Shown: positions 1 to 5,421, counted from the stretch's first letter. The stretch: DNA of 5,668 nt from Candidatus Zambryskiibacteriota bacterium (GCA_016202965.1 JACQNQ010000005.1:1-5668); one strand, 5' to 3'. Numbers and translations: made by a program. The notes: generated from the sequence alone by a model not told the origin.

Positions 1-2291
1 AATCCGCGTTCCACAGTGGCAACCATCACCGAAATTTACGACTATCTGCGCATTTTGTATTCGCGTGTTGGTCATCCACATTGTTTCGTCTGTGGTGATG
101 AAATAACCAAACTTTCAAACGAAGAAATCAAAAATTTTGTTTTAAAAAAATCTCTGAAAAAACGGCTCAACAAAAGCATTTGCTCACACGTAGTGTGAGT
201 AAAATTGAATTATATGCGCCGATGGTTAAGGGGCGAAAAGGCGAATACTATCAGCTTTTATACGACTTGCTTGGTAAGGGTTACTCGTACGTTTTGGTTG
301 ACGGAGAGAAAAAATCACTTCGAGACAGAATTGAACTTTCCAAAACGACACGTCACTCTATTGATGTTTTAGTGGACAGTATTTCACTTCTAGATTTTAA
401 ATTAGACCCGAAAAGCGCTGATGAGCGTTTATCTGAAGGGTTGGAAAAAGCATTACAAGAGTCCGACGGTCAGGTGAAAATTATTTTCGGCGAGGAAGAG
501 TTTTTTATGTCGTCAAAACTGTCATGCCCGTGCGACGGTTATTCATATCCAGAACTTGAACCGCGGCTTTTTTCCTTTAATTCTCCGTATGGAGCTTGTC
601 CGGAATGTCACGGTCTCGGCACTCGGCATTTTTTCGGACAAGAAGTCTGCCCTGTCTGCAAAGGCACGCGATTACGACCGGAGGCTTTGCATGTTTTGAT
701 TGGTGGGCGAAACATTGTGGAATTGACGGCAATGTCTATTAAAAATGCCTATGATTTCTTTGAGCATCTCAAGCTGACTGTGCGGGAAAAAAATATTTCC
801 AAAGTAGTTGTGAGGGAGATTGAAGCCCGGCTTTTGTTTATGATAAATGTCGGTATTGAGTATCTCTCTCTTGACCGCAGAGCACACACTCTCTCCGGCG
901 GGGAAGCCCAACGCATTCGCCTTGCTTCCCAGCTTGGTTCTGGTCTCGTTGGAGCGCTCTACGTTTTGGATGAACCGACTATTGGTTTGCATGCTCACGA
1001 CAATGACCGTCTTATTCAAACTCTTCTTGACCTGCGCAATTTGGGCAACACCATTATCGTGGTTGAGCATGACGAAGATACTATTTTTGCCTCTGATTAT
1101 ATTGTGGATATTGGTCCGGGAGCGGGAATTCACGGCGGACATATCGTTACTTCAGGATATTTGGACGAGCTGATAACAGCAAAAACCAATTTATCAAAAT
1201 CTCTGACGCTCGATTATTTGCGCGGAGACAAAGTCTTGGAAGTGCCGGAAAAGCGTCGCAATCTGCCGAAAGGTCAGCTTCAAATCCGCGGAGGCAAAAT
1301 TTGGAATATAAAAAACTTGAATGTTGATATTCCGCTCGGACGGCTCATTACCGTCACTGGTGTCTCTGGTTCTGGAAAATCATCTTTTGTCTATGAAATT
1401 TTGCACAAAAATCTGCAAGCCCGTTTTGAACGTCGTTATCGTTCAGCAGAAATTTTCAACTGTAAAAGTTTTACCGGCACGGAGTATCTTAGCCGGGCAA
1501 TTTTGATTGACCAATCGCCCATAGGTCGTACACCGCGTTCAAACCCGGCGACATACACCGGAGCGTGGACATTTGTGCGGGATTTATTTGCCGAGACAGC
1601 CGAAGCCCGCGCCCGCGGGTGGAAAGCCAACAGATTTTCTTTCAATGTTAAAGGCGGCAGATGCGAAACTTGTTCAGGAAATGGACTGATAGAAGTGGAA
1701 ATGCATTTTCTGCCGACTGTTTATGTGCCGTGCGATGTTTGCAAAGGCAAGCGCTTTATGAAAGAAACTCTGGAAGTGCATTATAAGAAGAAAAATATTT
1801 ACGAAGTCTTGAAAATGACCGTGGAAGAAGCCCTGAAATTTTTTGAAGACATTCCGGCTGTGGCAGACCGCTTAAAAACTCTTTCGGATGTTGGCTTGAC
1901 CTATCTAGAACTCGGTCAATCAGCAACGACGCTTTCCGGAGGAGAAGCCCAGCGTGTTAAAATATCGTCAGAACTCTATCGTCCGCATTTGCAGAAAACC
2001 ATTTACCTTTTGGATGAGCCGACCATCGGCTTGCACTACGAAGATGTCAAAAAGTTAATTGAAATTCTGCAAAAGCTTGTGGACAAAGGCAACACAGTCA
2101 TGGTCATTGAACATAATATGGACGTCATCAAATCCTCCGACTACGTTCTGGATATTGGTCCCGAAGGTGGCGACGGCGGTGGTCAAATTGTCGCAAAGGG
2201 AACTCCGGAAGAAATCGCGAACAATGAAAAAAGTTATACAGGTAAGTATCTGAAAAAGGCTTTGAAGCAGTATCGTGCGTATAGAAAATAA
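1..2291 (+). CDS. uvrA: UvrA, excinuclease ABC subunit A (5' end outside window; apparent -1 frameshift)
   Basis: UvrA is the dimeric ABC-type ATPase that finds bulky DNA lesions and loads UvrB in nucleotide excision repair. The window opens at the NPRSTV motif, about residue 93 of E. coli UvrA, so the first Walker A is missing. Frame 1 runs to a TGA at 196-198; homology continues in frame 3 from about 150 to the TAA at 2289-2291. Visible landmarks are CFVC (82-93), the UvrB-binding region KGRKGEY (about 225-245), ELEPRLFSFNSP, CPEC (597-608), CPVC (648-659), the first ABC signature LSGGEAQR (891-914) with DEPTIGLH, the second Walker A GVSGSGKSS (1359-1385), DQSPIGRTPRSNPATYTG, the CETC/CDVC zinc pair, the second LSGGEAQR (1932-1955) with Walker B, and the H-loop VIEHN. 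The insertion domain between CPEC and CPVC is reduced to 13 residues. The frameshift may be a real mutation, programmed or slippage-tolerated, or a sequence error. Confidence 0.96.
141..162 (+). other. uvrA: Slippery A-rich site where the uvrA reading frame shifts by -1
   Basis: UvrA homology leaves frame 1 and resumes in frame 3 here. Bases 141-150 read T TTA AAA AAA in the upstream frame. This gives two overlapping heptamers of the X XXY YYZ type (T TTA AAA and A AAA AAA), in the correct phase for a -1 slip. A second run of six A lies at 157-162. One extra A in either run would also restore a single frame. The zero-frame stop is the TGA at 196-198. Which run carries the shift cannot be settled from sequence alone. 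Confidence 0.8.
179..203 (+). repeat. Inverted repeat (11-bp stem, 3-nt loop) inside uvrA
   Basis: CTCACAC at 183-189 pairs perfectly with GTGTGAG at 193-199 around the loop GTA. The stem extends outward with one G-T wobble and three A-T pairs. In the restored frame it encodes LLTRSVSK, just before the conserved IELYAPMVKGRKGEY block, where family members vary in length. The zero-frame stop codon lies within its 3' arm. It could be a small inserted palindrome or an RNA hairpin; its start is 28 nt past the slippery run, longer than the usual spacing for a frameshift stimulator. Confidence 0.7.
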
Positions 2292-2326
2292 ATCATTCTG
2301 ATATTCTGCAGAATACCAGAATGATT
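2291..2326. repeat. Hairpin directly after the uvrA stop codon
   Basis: AATCATTCTG (2291-2300) pairs with CAGAATGATT (2317-2326). After one A-C mismatch the stem continues with TATTC/GAATA around a TGCA loop. It begins on the last base of the uvrA stop codon. There is no U tract on the plus strand (it is followed by CAGTAATAAAA), so it is not a standard intrinsic terminator for uvrA. It may protect the mRNA 3' end, or act as a secondary stop for minus-strand transcription, where a T-rich stretch follows. Confidence 0.6.
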
Positions 2327-2333
2327 CAGTAAT

Positions 2334-2371
2334 AAAAAAAATGGCGCCGGGGGTTTGGTCCCGGCGGCCAT
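2334..2371 (-). terminator. Rho-independent terminator of the minus-strand hypothetical gene
   Basis: Read on the minus strand, ATGGCCGCCGGG (2371-2360) pairs with CCCGGCGCCAT (2351-2341) with one bulged base. The arms enclose an 8-nt loop. Eight T follow immediately (2341-2334). This is the classical GC-rich stem plus U tract, 10 bp beyond the stop codon of the gene at 2382-2741. Convergent uvrA transcripts would meet the same hairpin without a U tract. Confidence 0.88.
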
Positions 2372-2381
2372 TACACGTCTC

Positions 2382-2741
2382 TCACTCCATTCCTGTTCGG
2401 TCGGCTATTTCTTGGAGTTTCGAGATAGGTTTGCTTTTCTCGAAAATCGCGAGAAACGCTTTTGTCTGGTCAAGAAGATTAGAAATCTCGGCGAATGAAC
2501 TGGGTGCCGAGGAGTTCATTTGAGAGGAAAGATAGATAATGGCCGTCTGTACTACAGGAAGCAGAGGATAGATACCATTATGCAAATCTTCTCTCGCTCT
2601 CTTCTCTTTCTTTTCCGATATGTACAACGATTCCTCGCGGCATCTTTTCTCTAGAAACTCCAGCAATGCTTTGCTGAAGGAATAAGAGAAACCGGTGATT
2701 TGGTCGTTGCAAACTAAACGCAATTTTTGTTCAGGTTTCAT
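2382..2741 (-). CDS. Hypothetical protein, 119 aa, predicted mostly helical
   Basis: I do not recognise this protein. Three things support a real gene: a good Shine-Dalgarno site (AGGAG, 7 nt before the ATG at 2741-2739), a strong terminator 10 bp after the TGA, and no overlap with its neighbours. The product looks soluble, with no signal peptide or clear membrane span. The N-terminal half holds a charged, probably helical stretch (LEFLEKRCREESLYISEKKE then KRARED, about residues 27-52). The second half has amphipathic segments (QTAIIYLSSQM, NLLDQTKAFLAIFEKSKPI). It is convergent with uvrA and divergent from uvrC, on the opposite strand to both, so it does not belong to a uvr operon. Two short inverted repeats lie inside it (2436-2456 and 2494-2520). 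The function is unknown, and lineage-specific origin is only a guess. Confidence 0.72.
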   Translation of the reverse strand: MKPEQKLRLVCNDQITGFSYSFSKALLEFLEKRCREESLYISEKKEKRAREDLHNGIYPLLPVVQTAIIYLSSQMNSSAPSSFAEISNLLDQTKAFLAIFEKSKPISKLQEIADRTGME

Positions 2742-2769
2742 TTGAATACTCCTAAAAATAAGGTAGCAT
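2742..2769 (+). promoter_or_regulatory. Possible uvrC promoter (TTGAAT - 16 bp - TAGCAT)
   Basis: TTGAAT (2742-2747) and TAGCAT (2764-2769) each match four of six consensus bases, with 16 bp between them. Transcription would start around 2776-2777, at or next to the uvrC ATG, giving an almost leaderless message. The spacing resembles the much better ddl promoter at 4344-4372. Both boxes are weak alone, so this is tentative. Confidence 0.35.
2749..2753 (-). promoter_or_regulatory. Shine-Dalgarno site AGGAG of the hypothetical gene
   Basis: On the minus strand TAGGAG lies 7 nt before the ATG, an ideal distance, and fixes the start of the 119-aa gene. It is the only textbook Shine-Dalgarno site before a protein gene in this window: uvrC has a weak, distant AAGG and ddl has none. 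A possible minus-strand promoter (TTGACT at 2788-2783, 17 bp, TACCTT at 2765-2760) would put the transcript start too close to this site to be convincing. Confidence 0.75.
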
Positions 2770-2776
2770 ATCTACA

Positions 2777-4222
2777 ATGCAAAGTCAAGACATTAAACAG
2801 CTTTCGCCAAGCTACGGCTTGGCGAAGAAAAATATCAAGCAAATCATATCCAAATTGCCGGATGCTCCGGGGGTGTATATTTTTAAACGCGGGCAAAAAA
2901 TTCTCTACATCGGCAAGGCTACGTCGCTTCGTGACAGAGTGCGGAGCTATTTTCGTGATGACATTATGGAAACCCGCTCGCCTTTGGTTTCCAAAATGTT
3001 GACGCAATTTGACGCGATTGAACATATTAGAACGGATTCTGTTTTGGAAGCACTCGTTCTGGAAGCGCATTTGATAAAAAAATATCAGCCGGAGGCAAAT
3101 ATAAAAGAAAAGGACAATAAAAGTTTTAATTTTGTTGTGATAACGAAGGAAAATTTTTCGCGCGTGCTTGTCATGCGCGGTCGCGAACTTTTTGTGCAAG
3201 CACATACCAATATACGAATGACACGAATGCAACGAATGACTATGAATAAGAATACACCCGATATATCGTGCGTATTTGGACCTTTTCCAAGCGGGGGACA
3301 GTTGCGAGAGGCCATGAAAATTATTCGCAAGATGTTCCCATATCGCGACAGTAAATGCACACCTTATGCAGAACAAATTCAAAAAAAGAGTAAAGGATTA
3401 ATATACAATATATCATATATTAGTAAACCTAATATTGTGGTATCTAAAGTAGGCGATATATCGCCTACTTTAGATAATTTAGATAATCTGAAAAAATATT
3501 GTAAACCGTGTTTTAACAGGCAGATTGGGCTTTGTCCCGGAGTTTGCACTGGAGAAATAAGCAAAAAAGAATATGCGGAGCAAATCGAAAATATCATTTT
3601 GTTTTTTGAGGGCAATAAAAAACGCTTAGTGAAAAACATTGAGAAACGAATGAAAAGTTTCGCAAAAAATAAAGAGTTTGAAAAAGCCAACATTACTAAA
3701 CGTACATTATTTACACTCAGTCATATTCAAGATGTTGCACTCATTAAAGACGAAAATGTTGAAAACCGAGCTTTTGACACTTTTCGGATTGAGAGTTATG
3801 ATGTTGCTCACTTATCCGGAACAAATGTTGTGGGAGTGATGACCGTGGTGGAGGACGGTGAAGTTAAAAAGTCTGATTATCGCAAATTCAAAATTCGCGA
3901 AGAACCGGGTGTAAATGATATAAAAGCATTATCCGAAATTTTATCACGCCGTTTGGCGCACATAGAGTGGCCATTGCCAGATTTAGTTGTAGTGGATGGA
4001 GGTGTCGCTCAGAAAAGAGTGATGGAAAAAATCTTGCGAGAAAATAAAATGAACATTCCAGTCGTGTCAGTTGTCAAAAACGAATACCATAAACCGCGGG
4101 AAATTCTCGGCGATAAAAAGTGGCTGGTCCATGAACGGGGAATTATTCTATCCAACTCCGAAGCACATCGCTTTGCCGTCGAATATCATAAGAAGTTGCG
4201 AGACAAAGGACTTGCAATGTAA
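2777..4222 (+). CDS. uvrC: UvrC, excinuclease ABC subunit C (short form, with in-frame repeat insertions)
   Basis: UvrC makes the 3' and 5' incisions around a lesion in complex with UvrB. The N-terminal GIY-YIG nuclease (residues about 27-110) shows PGVYIF, ILYIGKA, Arg54 and Glu96. The Fe-S type cysteines follow as Cys194, Cys245, Cys253 and Cys257 (KPCFNRQIGLCPGVC). The UvrB-interacting UVR motif is at about 284-314. The RNase H-like nuclease has Asp342, Asp381, Asp407 (VVDGG) and His464, matching E. coli D399, D438, D466 and H538. The protein has 481 residues against about 600 in the family and stops after RFAVEYHKKLRDKGLAM, so the tandem HhH domain is absent. Ser461 replaces the usual Asp before Glu-Ala-His. 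Three repeat-like segments lie in frame at residues 9-17, 146-155 and 222-237. The start at 2777 has a weak AAGG 13 nt upstream; a TTG at 2819 is less likely. Confidence 0.95.
   Translation: MQSQDIKQLSPSYGLAKKNIKQIISKLPDAPGVYIFKRGQKILYIGKATSLRDRVRSYFRDDIMETRSPLVSKMLTQFDAIEHIRTDSVLEALVLEAHLIKKYQPEANIKEKDNKSFNFVVITKENFSRVLVMRGRELFVQAHTNIRMTRMQRMTMNKNTPDISCVFGPFPSGGQLREAMKIIRKMFPYRDSKCTPYAEQIQKKSKGLIYNISYISKPNIVVSKVGDISPTLDNLDNLKKYCKPCFNRQIGLCPGVCTGEISKKEYAEQIENIILFFEGNKKRLVKNIEKRMKSFAKNKEFEKANITKRTLFTLSHIQDVALIKDENVENRAFDTFRIESYDVAHLSGTNVVGVMTVVEDGEVKKSDYRKFKIREEPGVNDIKALSEILSRRLAHIEWPLPDLVVVDGGVAQKRVMEKILRENKMNIPVVSVVKNEYHKPREILGDKKWLVHERGIILSNSEAHRFAVEYHKKLRDKGLAM
2802..2827. repeat. Palindromic element with UACG loop near the start of uvrC
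   Basis: TTCGCCAAGC (2803-2812) pairs perfectly with GCTTGGCGAA (2817-2826) around the loop TACG, plus one outer T-G wobble. As RNA the loop is C(UACG)G, a member of the extra-stable UNCG tetraloop class. It encodes LSPSYGLAK in the N-terminal extension that precedes the GIY-YIG domain, and starts about 25 bases into the coding sequence. Its form suggests a REP-like genomic repeat, but no second copy lies in this window. Confidence 0.75.
3214..3240 (+). repeat. Three tandem 9-bp units in frame in uvrC
   Basis: The units are ACGAATGAC, ACGAATGCA and ACGAATGAC, back to back. They encode a repeating Arg-Met-X pattern within NIRMTRMQRMTMNKN (residues 145-159). The segment lies between MRGREL and the conserved FGPFPSGGQLREA motif, where most UvrC proteins have a short loop. 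The unit length of three codons keeps the frame open. Confidence 0.8.
3441..3486. repeat. Perfect 36-bp palindrome plus 9-bp tandem duplication inside uvrC
   Basis: The left arm TATCTAAAGTAGGCGATA (3441-3458) is the exact reverse complement of 3459-3476. At its right edge TTTAGATAA occurs twice in tandem (3469-3477 and 3478-3486). It encodes SKVGDISPTLD followed by NLDN (residues 223-237). Because the element is palindromic, the opposite strand encodes the same peptide in one frame. A smaller hairpin (ATATTAG 3417-3423 with CTAATAT 3429-3435) adjoins it. The element sits between Cys194 and Cys245, a gap of 50 residues against 11 in E. coli. Confidence 0.9.
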
Positions 4223-4240
4223 AAAAGAAAGATTTATAAT
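4212..4240 (+). promoter_or_regulatory. Promoter-like site at the uvrC stop codon (TTGCAA - 17 bp - TATAAT)
   Basis: A perfect -10 hexamer TATAAT (4235-4240) has TTGCAA (4212-4217, four of six matches) exactly 17 bp upstream. The -35 overlaps the last uvrC codons. Transcription would begin near 4247. No plausible coding sequence follows before the terminator at 4305-4334, so the product would be a short RNA. Confidence 0.5.
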
Positions 4241-4246
4241 TAACAA

Positions 4247-4334
4247 TAGAAAGCAGGGACTAGATTTATCTGGCTCTGACTTTCATTTTCATTTGATTCT
4301 CTCCCCCACCTGTTTACTCCAGGTGGGCTTTTTT
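4247..4334 (+). ncRNA. Candidate small structured RNA, about 88 nt
   Basis: Three elements line up: a promoter-like site (4212-4240), a 5' hairpin and a 3' intrinsic terminator. The 5' hairpin pairs CAGGG (4254-4258) with CTCTG (4274-4278), then CTAGA (4260-4264) with TCTGG (4269-4273), with one bulged A and a TTTA loop: 10 bp including two G-T wobbles. A pyrimidine-rich single-stranded stretch (about 4279-4304) follows, then the terminator stem. There is no ATG on this strand in the segment. It resembles no RNA family I know. The alternative is that this is simply the uvrC 3' untranslated region and its terminator. Confidence 0.35.
4305..4334 (+). terminator. Rho-independent terminator after uvrC / candidate small RNA
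   Basis: CCCACCTG (4305-4312) pairs perfectly with CAGGTGGG (4320-4327) around a 7-nt loop. A C and six T follow (4329-4334). It separates uvrC and the candidate small RNA from ddl, whose own promoter begins 10 bp further on. Confidence 0.92.
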
Positions 4335-4343
4335 GTCTGGAAA

Positions 4344-4372
4344 TTGAGAAGAATGAATTATCCTTGTATACT
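4344..4372 (+). promoter_or_regulatory. ddl promoter (TTGAGA - 17 bp - TATACT), implying a leaderless mRNA
   Basis: TTGAGA (4344-4349) and TATACT (4367-4372) each match five of six consensus bases, with an optimal 17-bp spacer. Six bases separate the -10 from the ATG at 4379, so transcription should start at or within a base of the start codon. No Shine-Dalgarno sequence lies at a useful distance, which fits leaderless translation. Confidence 0.75.
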
Positions 4373-4378
4373 ATATCT

Positions 4379-5308
4379 ATGTATACAGATACAGCATCTC
4401 TTTCCCCCAACCTCAGTATAGGCGTTCTGCGCGGAGGTCCTTCGTTGGAATACGAAAATTCGTTAAAAAGCGGTGAGCATATTTTGCGATATTTGAATGA
4501 GACTCACAGACCGTTGGATATTTTTATTTCCCGCGACGGCGTCTGGCACATTCGCGGCGTTCCGCGCTCCCCGGAAAGAATTTTGAAGCAAATTGATGTT
4601 ATCTTTAACGCTTTGCACGGCAGTTTCGGCGAGGACGGCGGAGTCCAGGAAATTTTAAATACTCACGGGGCGCTTTACACCGGTTCTAACAAATTATCCT
4701 CTGGTCTAGCCATGAATAAGTGGCTTACAAAAGAGAGAGCAAAAGTGCTCGGCATAAAAACGCCGATATCCGTTTTGGTCAGACCGGAAGATATAATTAA
4801 TGAAAAGATCAGAGAAATTTTTAATTCAATTCCTTATCCGCTTATAGTCAAACCGGCTACGGGCGGATGGTCTAAAGGGCTCCACATTGTAAAATCATCC
4901 GGCGAACTTGAGCCGGCTCTACTCTCTGTCTTGTCTTCGCACCCTCTGGCTTTGGTAGAAGAGAAAATTTCCGGCAAAGATGTTTCTTGTCTCGTGACGG
5001 ATGATTTTCGGGAACAAAAAACATACGCCTTTCCGCCGATAGGACAATCGGACAAAACTGTTTTGTCTAAAGTAGAAAAAGAGACGATAGAAAATGTAAC
5101 AAAAAAAATTCACCAGGAACTTGGACTCTCTCATTATTCAGAATCGGATTTCATTGTTTCTCCGCGCAGGGGAGTATACTTTTTGGAAGTCAACACTTTG
5201 CCTGATATTTCCGAGAAATCCAGTTTGATAAAATCTCTGGAAACAGTCGGAGTCGGAATTAAAGAATTTTTGTATCATCTGCTTTCTCTGGCGTTGAATA
5301 AAAAATAA
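4379..5308 (+). CDS. ddl: D-alanine-D-alanine ligase-like ATP-grasp protein
   Basis: The family joins two D-Ala with ATP to make the dipeptide end of peptidoglycan precursors in the cytoplasm. The length (309 aa) is normal. The N-terminal domain shows VLRGGPSLEYENSLKSG with Glu24 (E. coli DdlB E15), then NALHGSFGEDGGVQE (77-91) and LAMNKWLTK (110-118). The ATP-grasp core has YPLIVKPATGGWSKGL with Lys158 and Ser165 (DdlB K144, S150). Metal ligands Asp257, Glu270 and Asn272 are kept. Three departures stand out: Glu255 where DdlB has Arg255, Asp276 where it has Gly276, and a loop about 15 residues shorter that lacks the DdlB Tyr216 segment. I chose the ATG at 4379 over an in-frame TTG at 4364 because the promoter -10 overlaps the TTG extension. 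It is likely transcribed alone. The fold is certain; D-Ala-D-Ala activity is not. Confidence 0.9.
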   Translation: MYTDTASLSPNLSIGVLRGGPSLEYENSLKSGEHILRYLNETHRPLDIFISRDGVWHIRGVPRSPERILKQIDVIFNALHGSFGEDGGVQEILNTHGALYTGSNKLSSGLAMNKWLTKERAKVLGIKTPISVLVRPEDIINEKIREIFNSIPYPLIVKPATGGWSKGLHIVKSSGELEPALLSVLSSHPLALVEEKISGKDVSCLVTDDFREQKTYAFPPIGQSDKTVLSKVEKETIENVTKKIHQELGLSHYSESDFIVSPRRGVYFLEVNTLPDISEKSSLIKSLETVGVGIKEFLYHLLSLALNKK

Positions 5309-5346
5309 TAAATTTAGTGGTCAATCTTTCTTCAAATTCGGAATTG

Positions 5347-5417
5347 TGGACTCACCGGGAATCGGACCCGGGCCTCGTCATTGCGAACGACGCGTAATAC
5401 CACTTTACTATGAGCCC
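5347..5417 (-). tRNA. tRNA-Ala (anticodon CGC)
   Basis: A 71-nt cloverleaf without encoded CCA. Acceptor GGGCTCA pairs with TGAGTCC and contains the G3-U70 wobble that marks alanine tRNAs, with discriminator A73. D arm GTAA/TTAC has a 7-nt loop with GG. Anticodon stem CGTCG/TGACG encloses loop TTCGCAA, giving CGC for codon GCG. The variable loop is 4 nt, and T stem CCGGG/CCCGG is perfect. The T-loop is TCCGATT, so position 55 is C rather than the near-universal U. It is probably cotranscribed with the GGC tRNA upstream. Confidence 0.93.
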
Positions 5418-5421
5418 TATT

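Noticed and set aside
196..198. In-frame TGA as a sign of UGA recoding (as in some Patescibacteria)
   Set aside because: Homology downstream is in another frame, and TGA serves as the normal stop of the gene at 2382-2741.
672..1142. Minus-strand open frame of 156 codons
   Set aside because: It lies fully inside the conserved first ABC module of uvrA, has no Shine-Dalgarno site and shows no recognisable domain.
2291..2326. Hairpin as the intrinsic terminator of uvrA
   Set aside because: The stem is good but A residues, not U, follow it on the plus strand; kept only as a hairpin.
2436..2520. Two short inverted repeats inside the minus-strand hypothetical gene
   Set aside because: Arms are only 7-8 bp with loops of 7 and 11 nt; not distinctive enough to call elements.
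3214..3240. Short tandem units considered as a CRISPR
   Set aside because: Units are 9 bp with no spacers and lie in frame inside uvrC.
2738..3382. Minus-strand open frame of 214 codons opposite uvrC
   Set aside because: Antisense to the GIY-YIG domain, with atypical Cys/His-rich composition, and it overlaps the start of the better supported minus-strand gene.
3379..3693. Minus-strand frame that also encodes SKVGDISPTLD
   Set aside because: The shared peptide is a consequence of the perfect DNA palindrome; the rest is antisense to the UvrC cysteine and UVR regions.
4364..4378. Alternative TTG start of ddl five codons upstream
   Set aside because: It overlaps the -10 box, so it would lie outside the predicted transcript, and has no ribosome binding site.
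4071..4421. Plus-strand frame spanning the end of uvrC and the intergenic region
   Set aside because: Its first half is out of frame within uvrC and its second half crosses a strong terminator and the ddl promoter.
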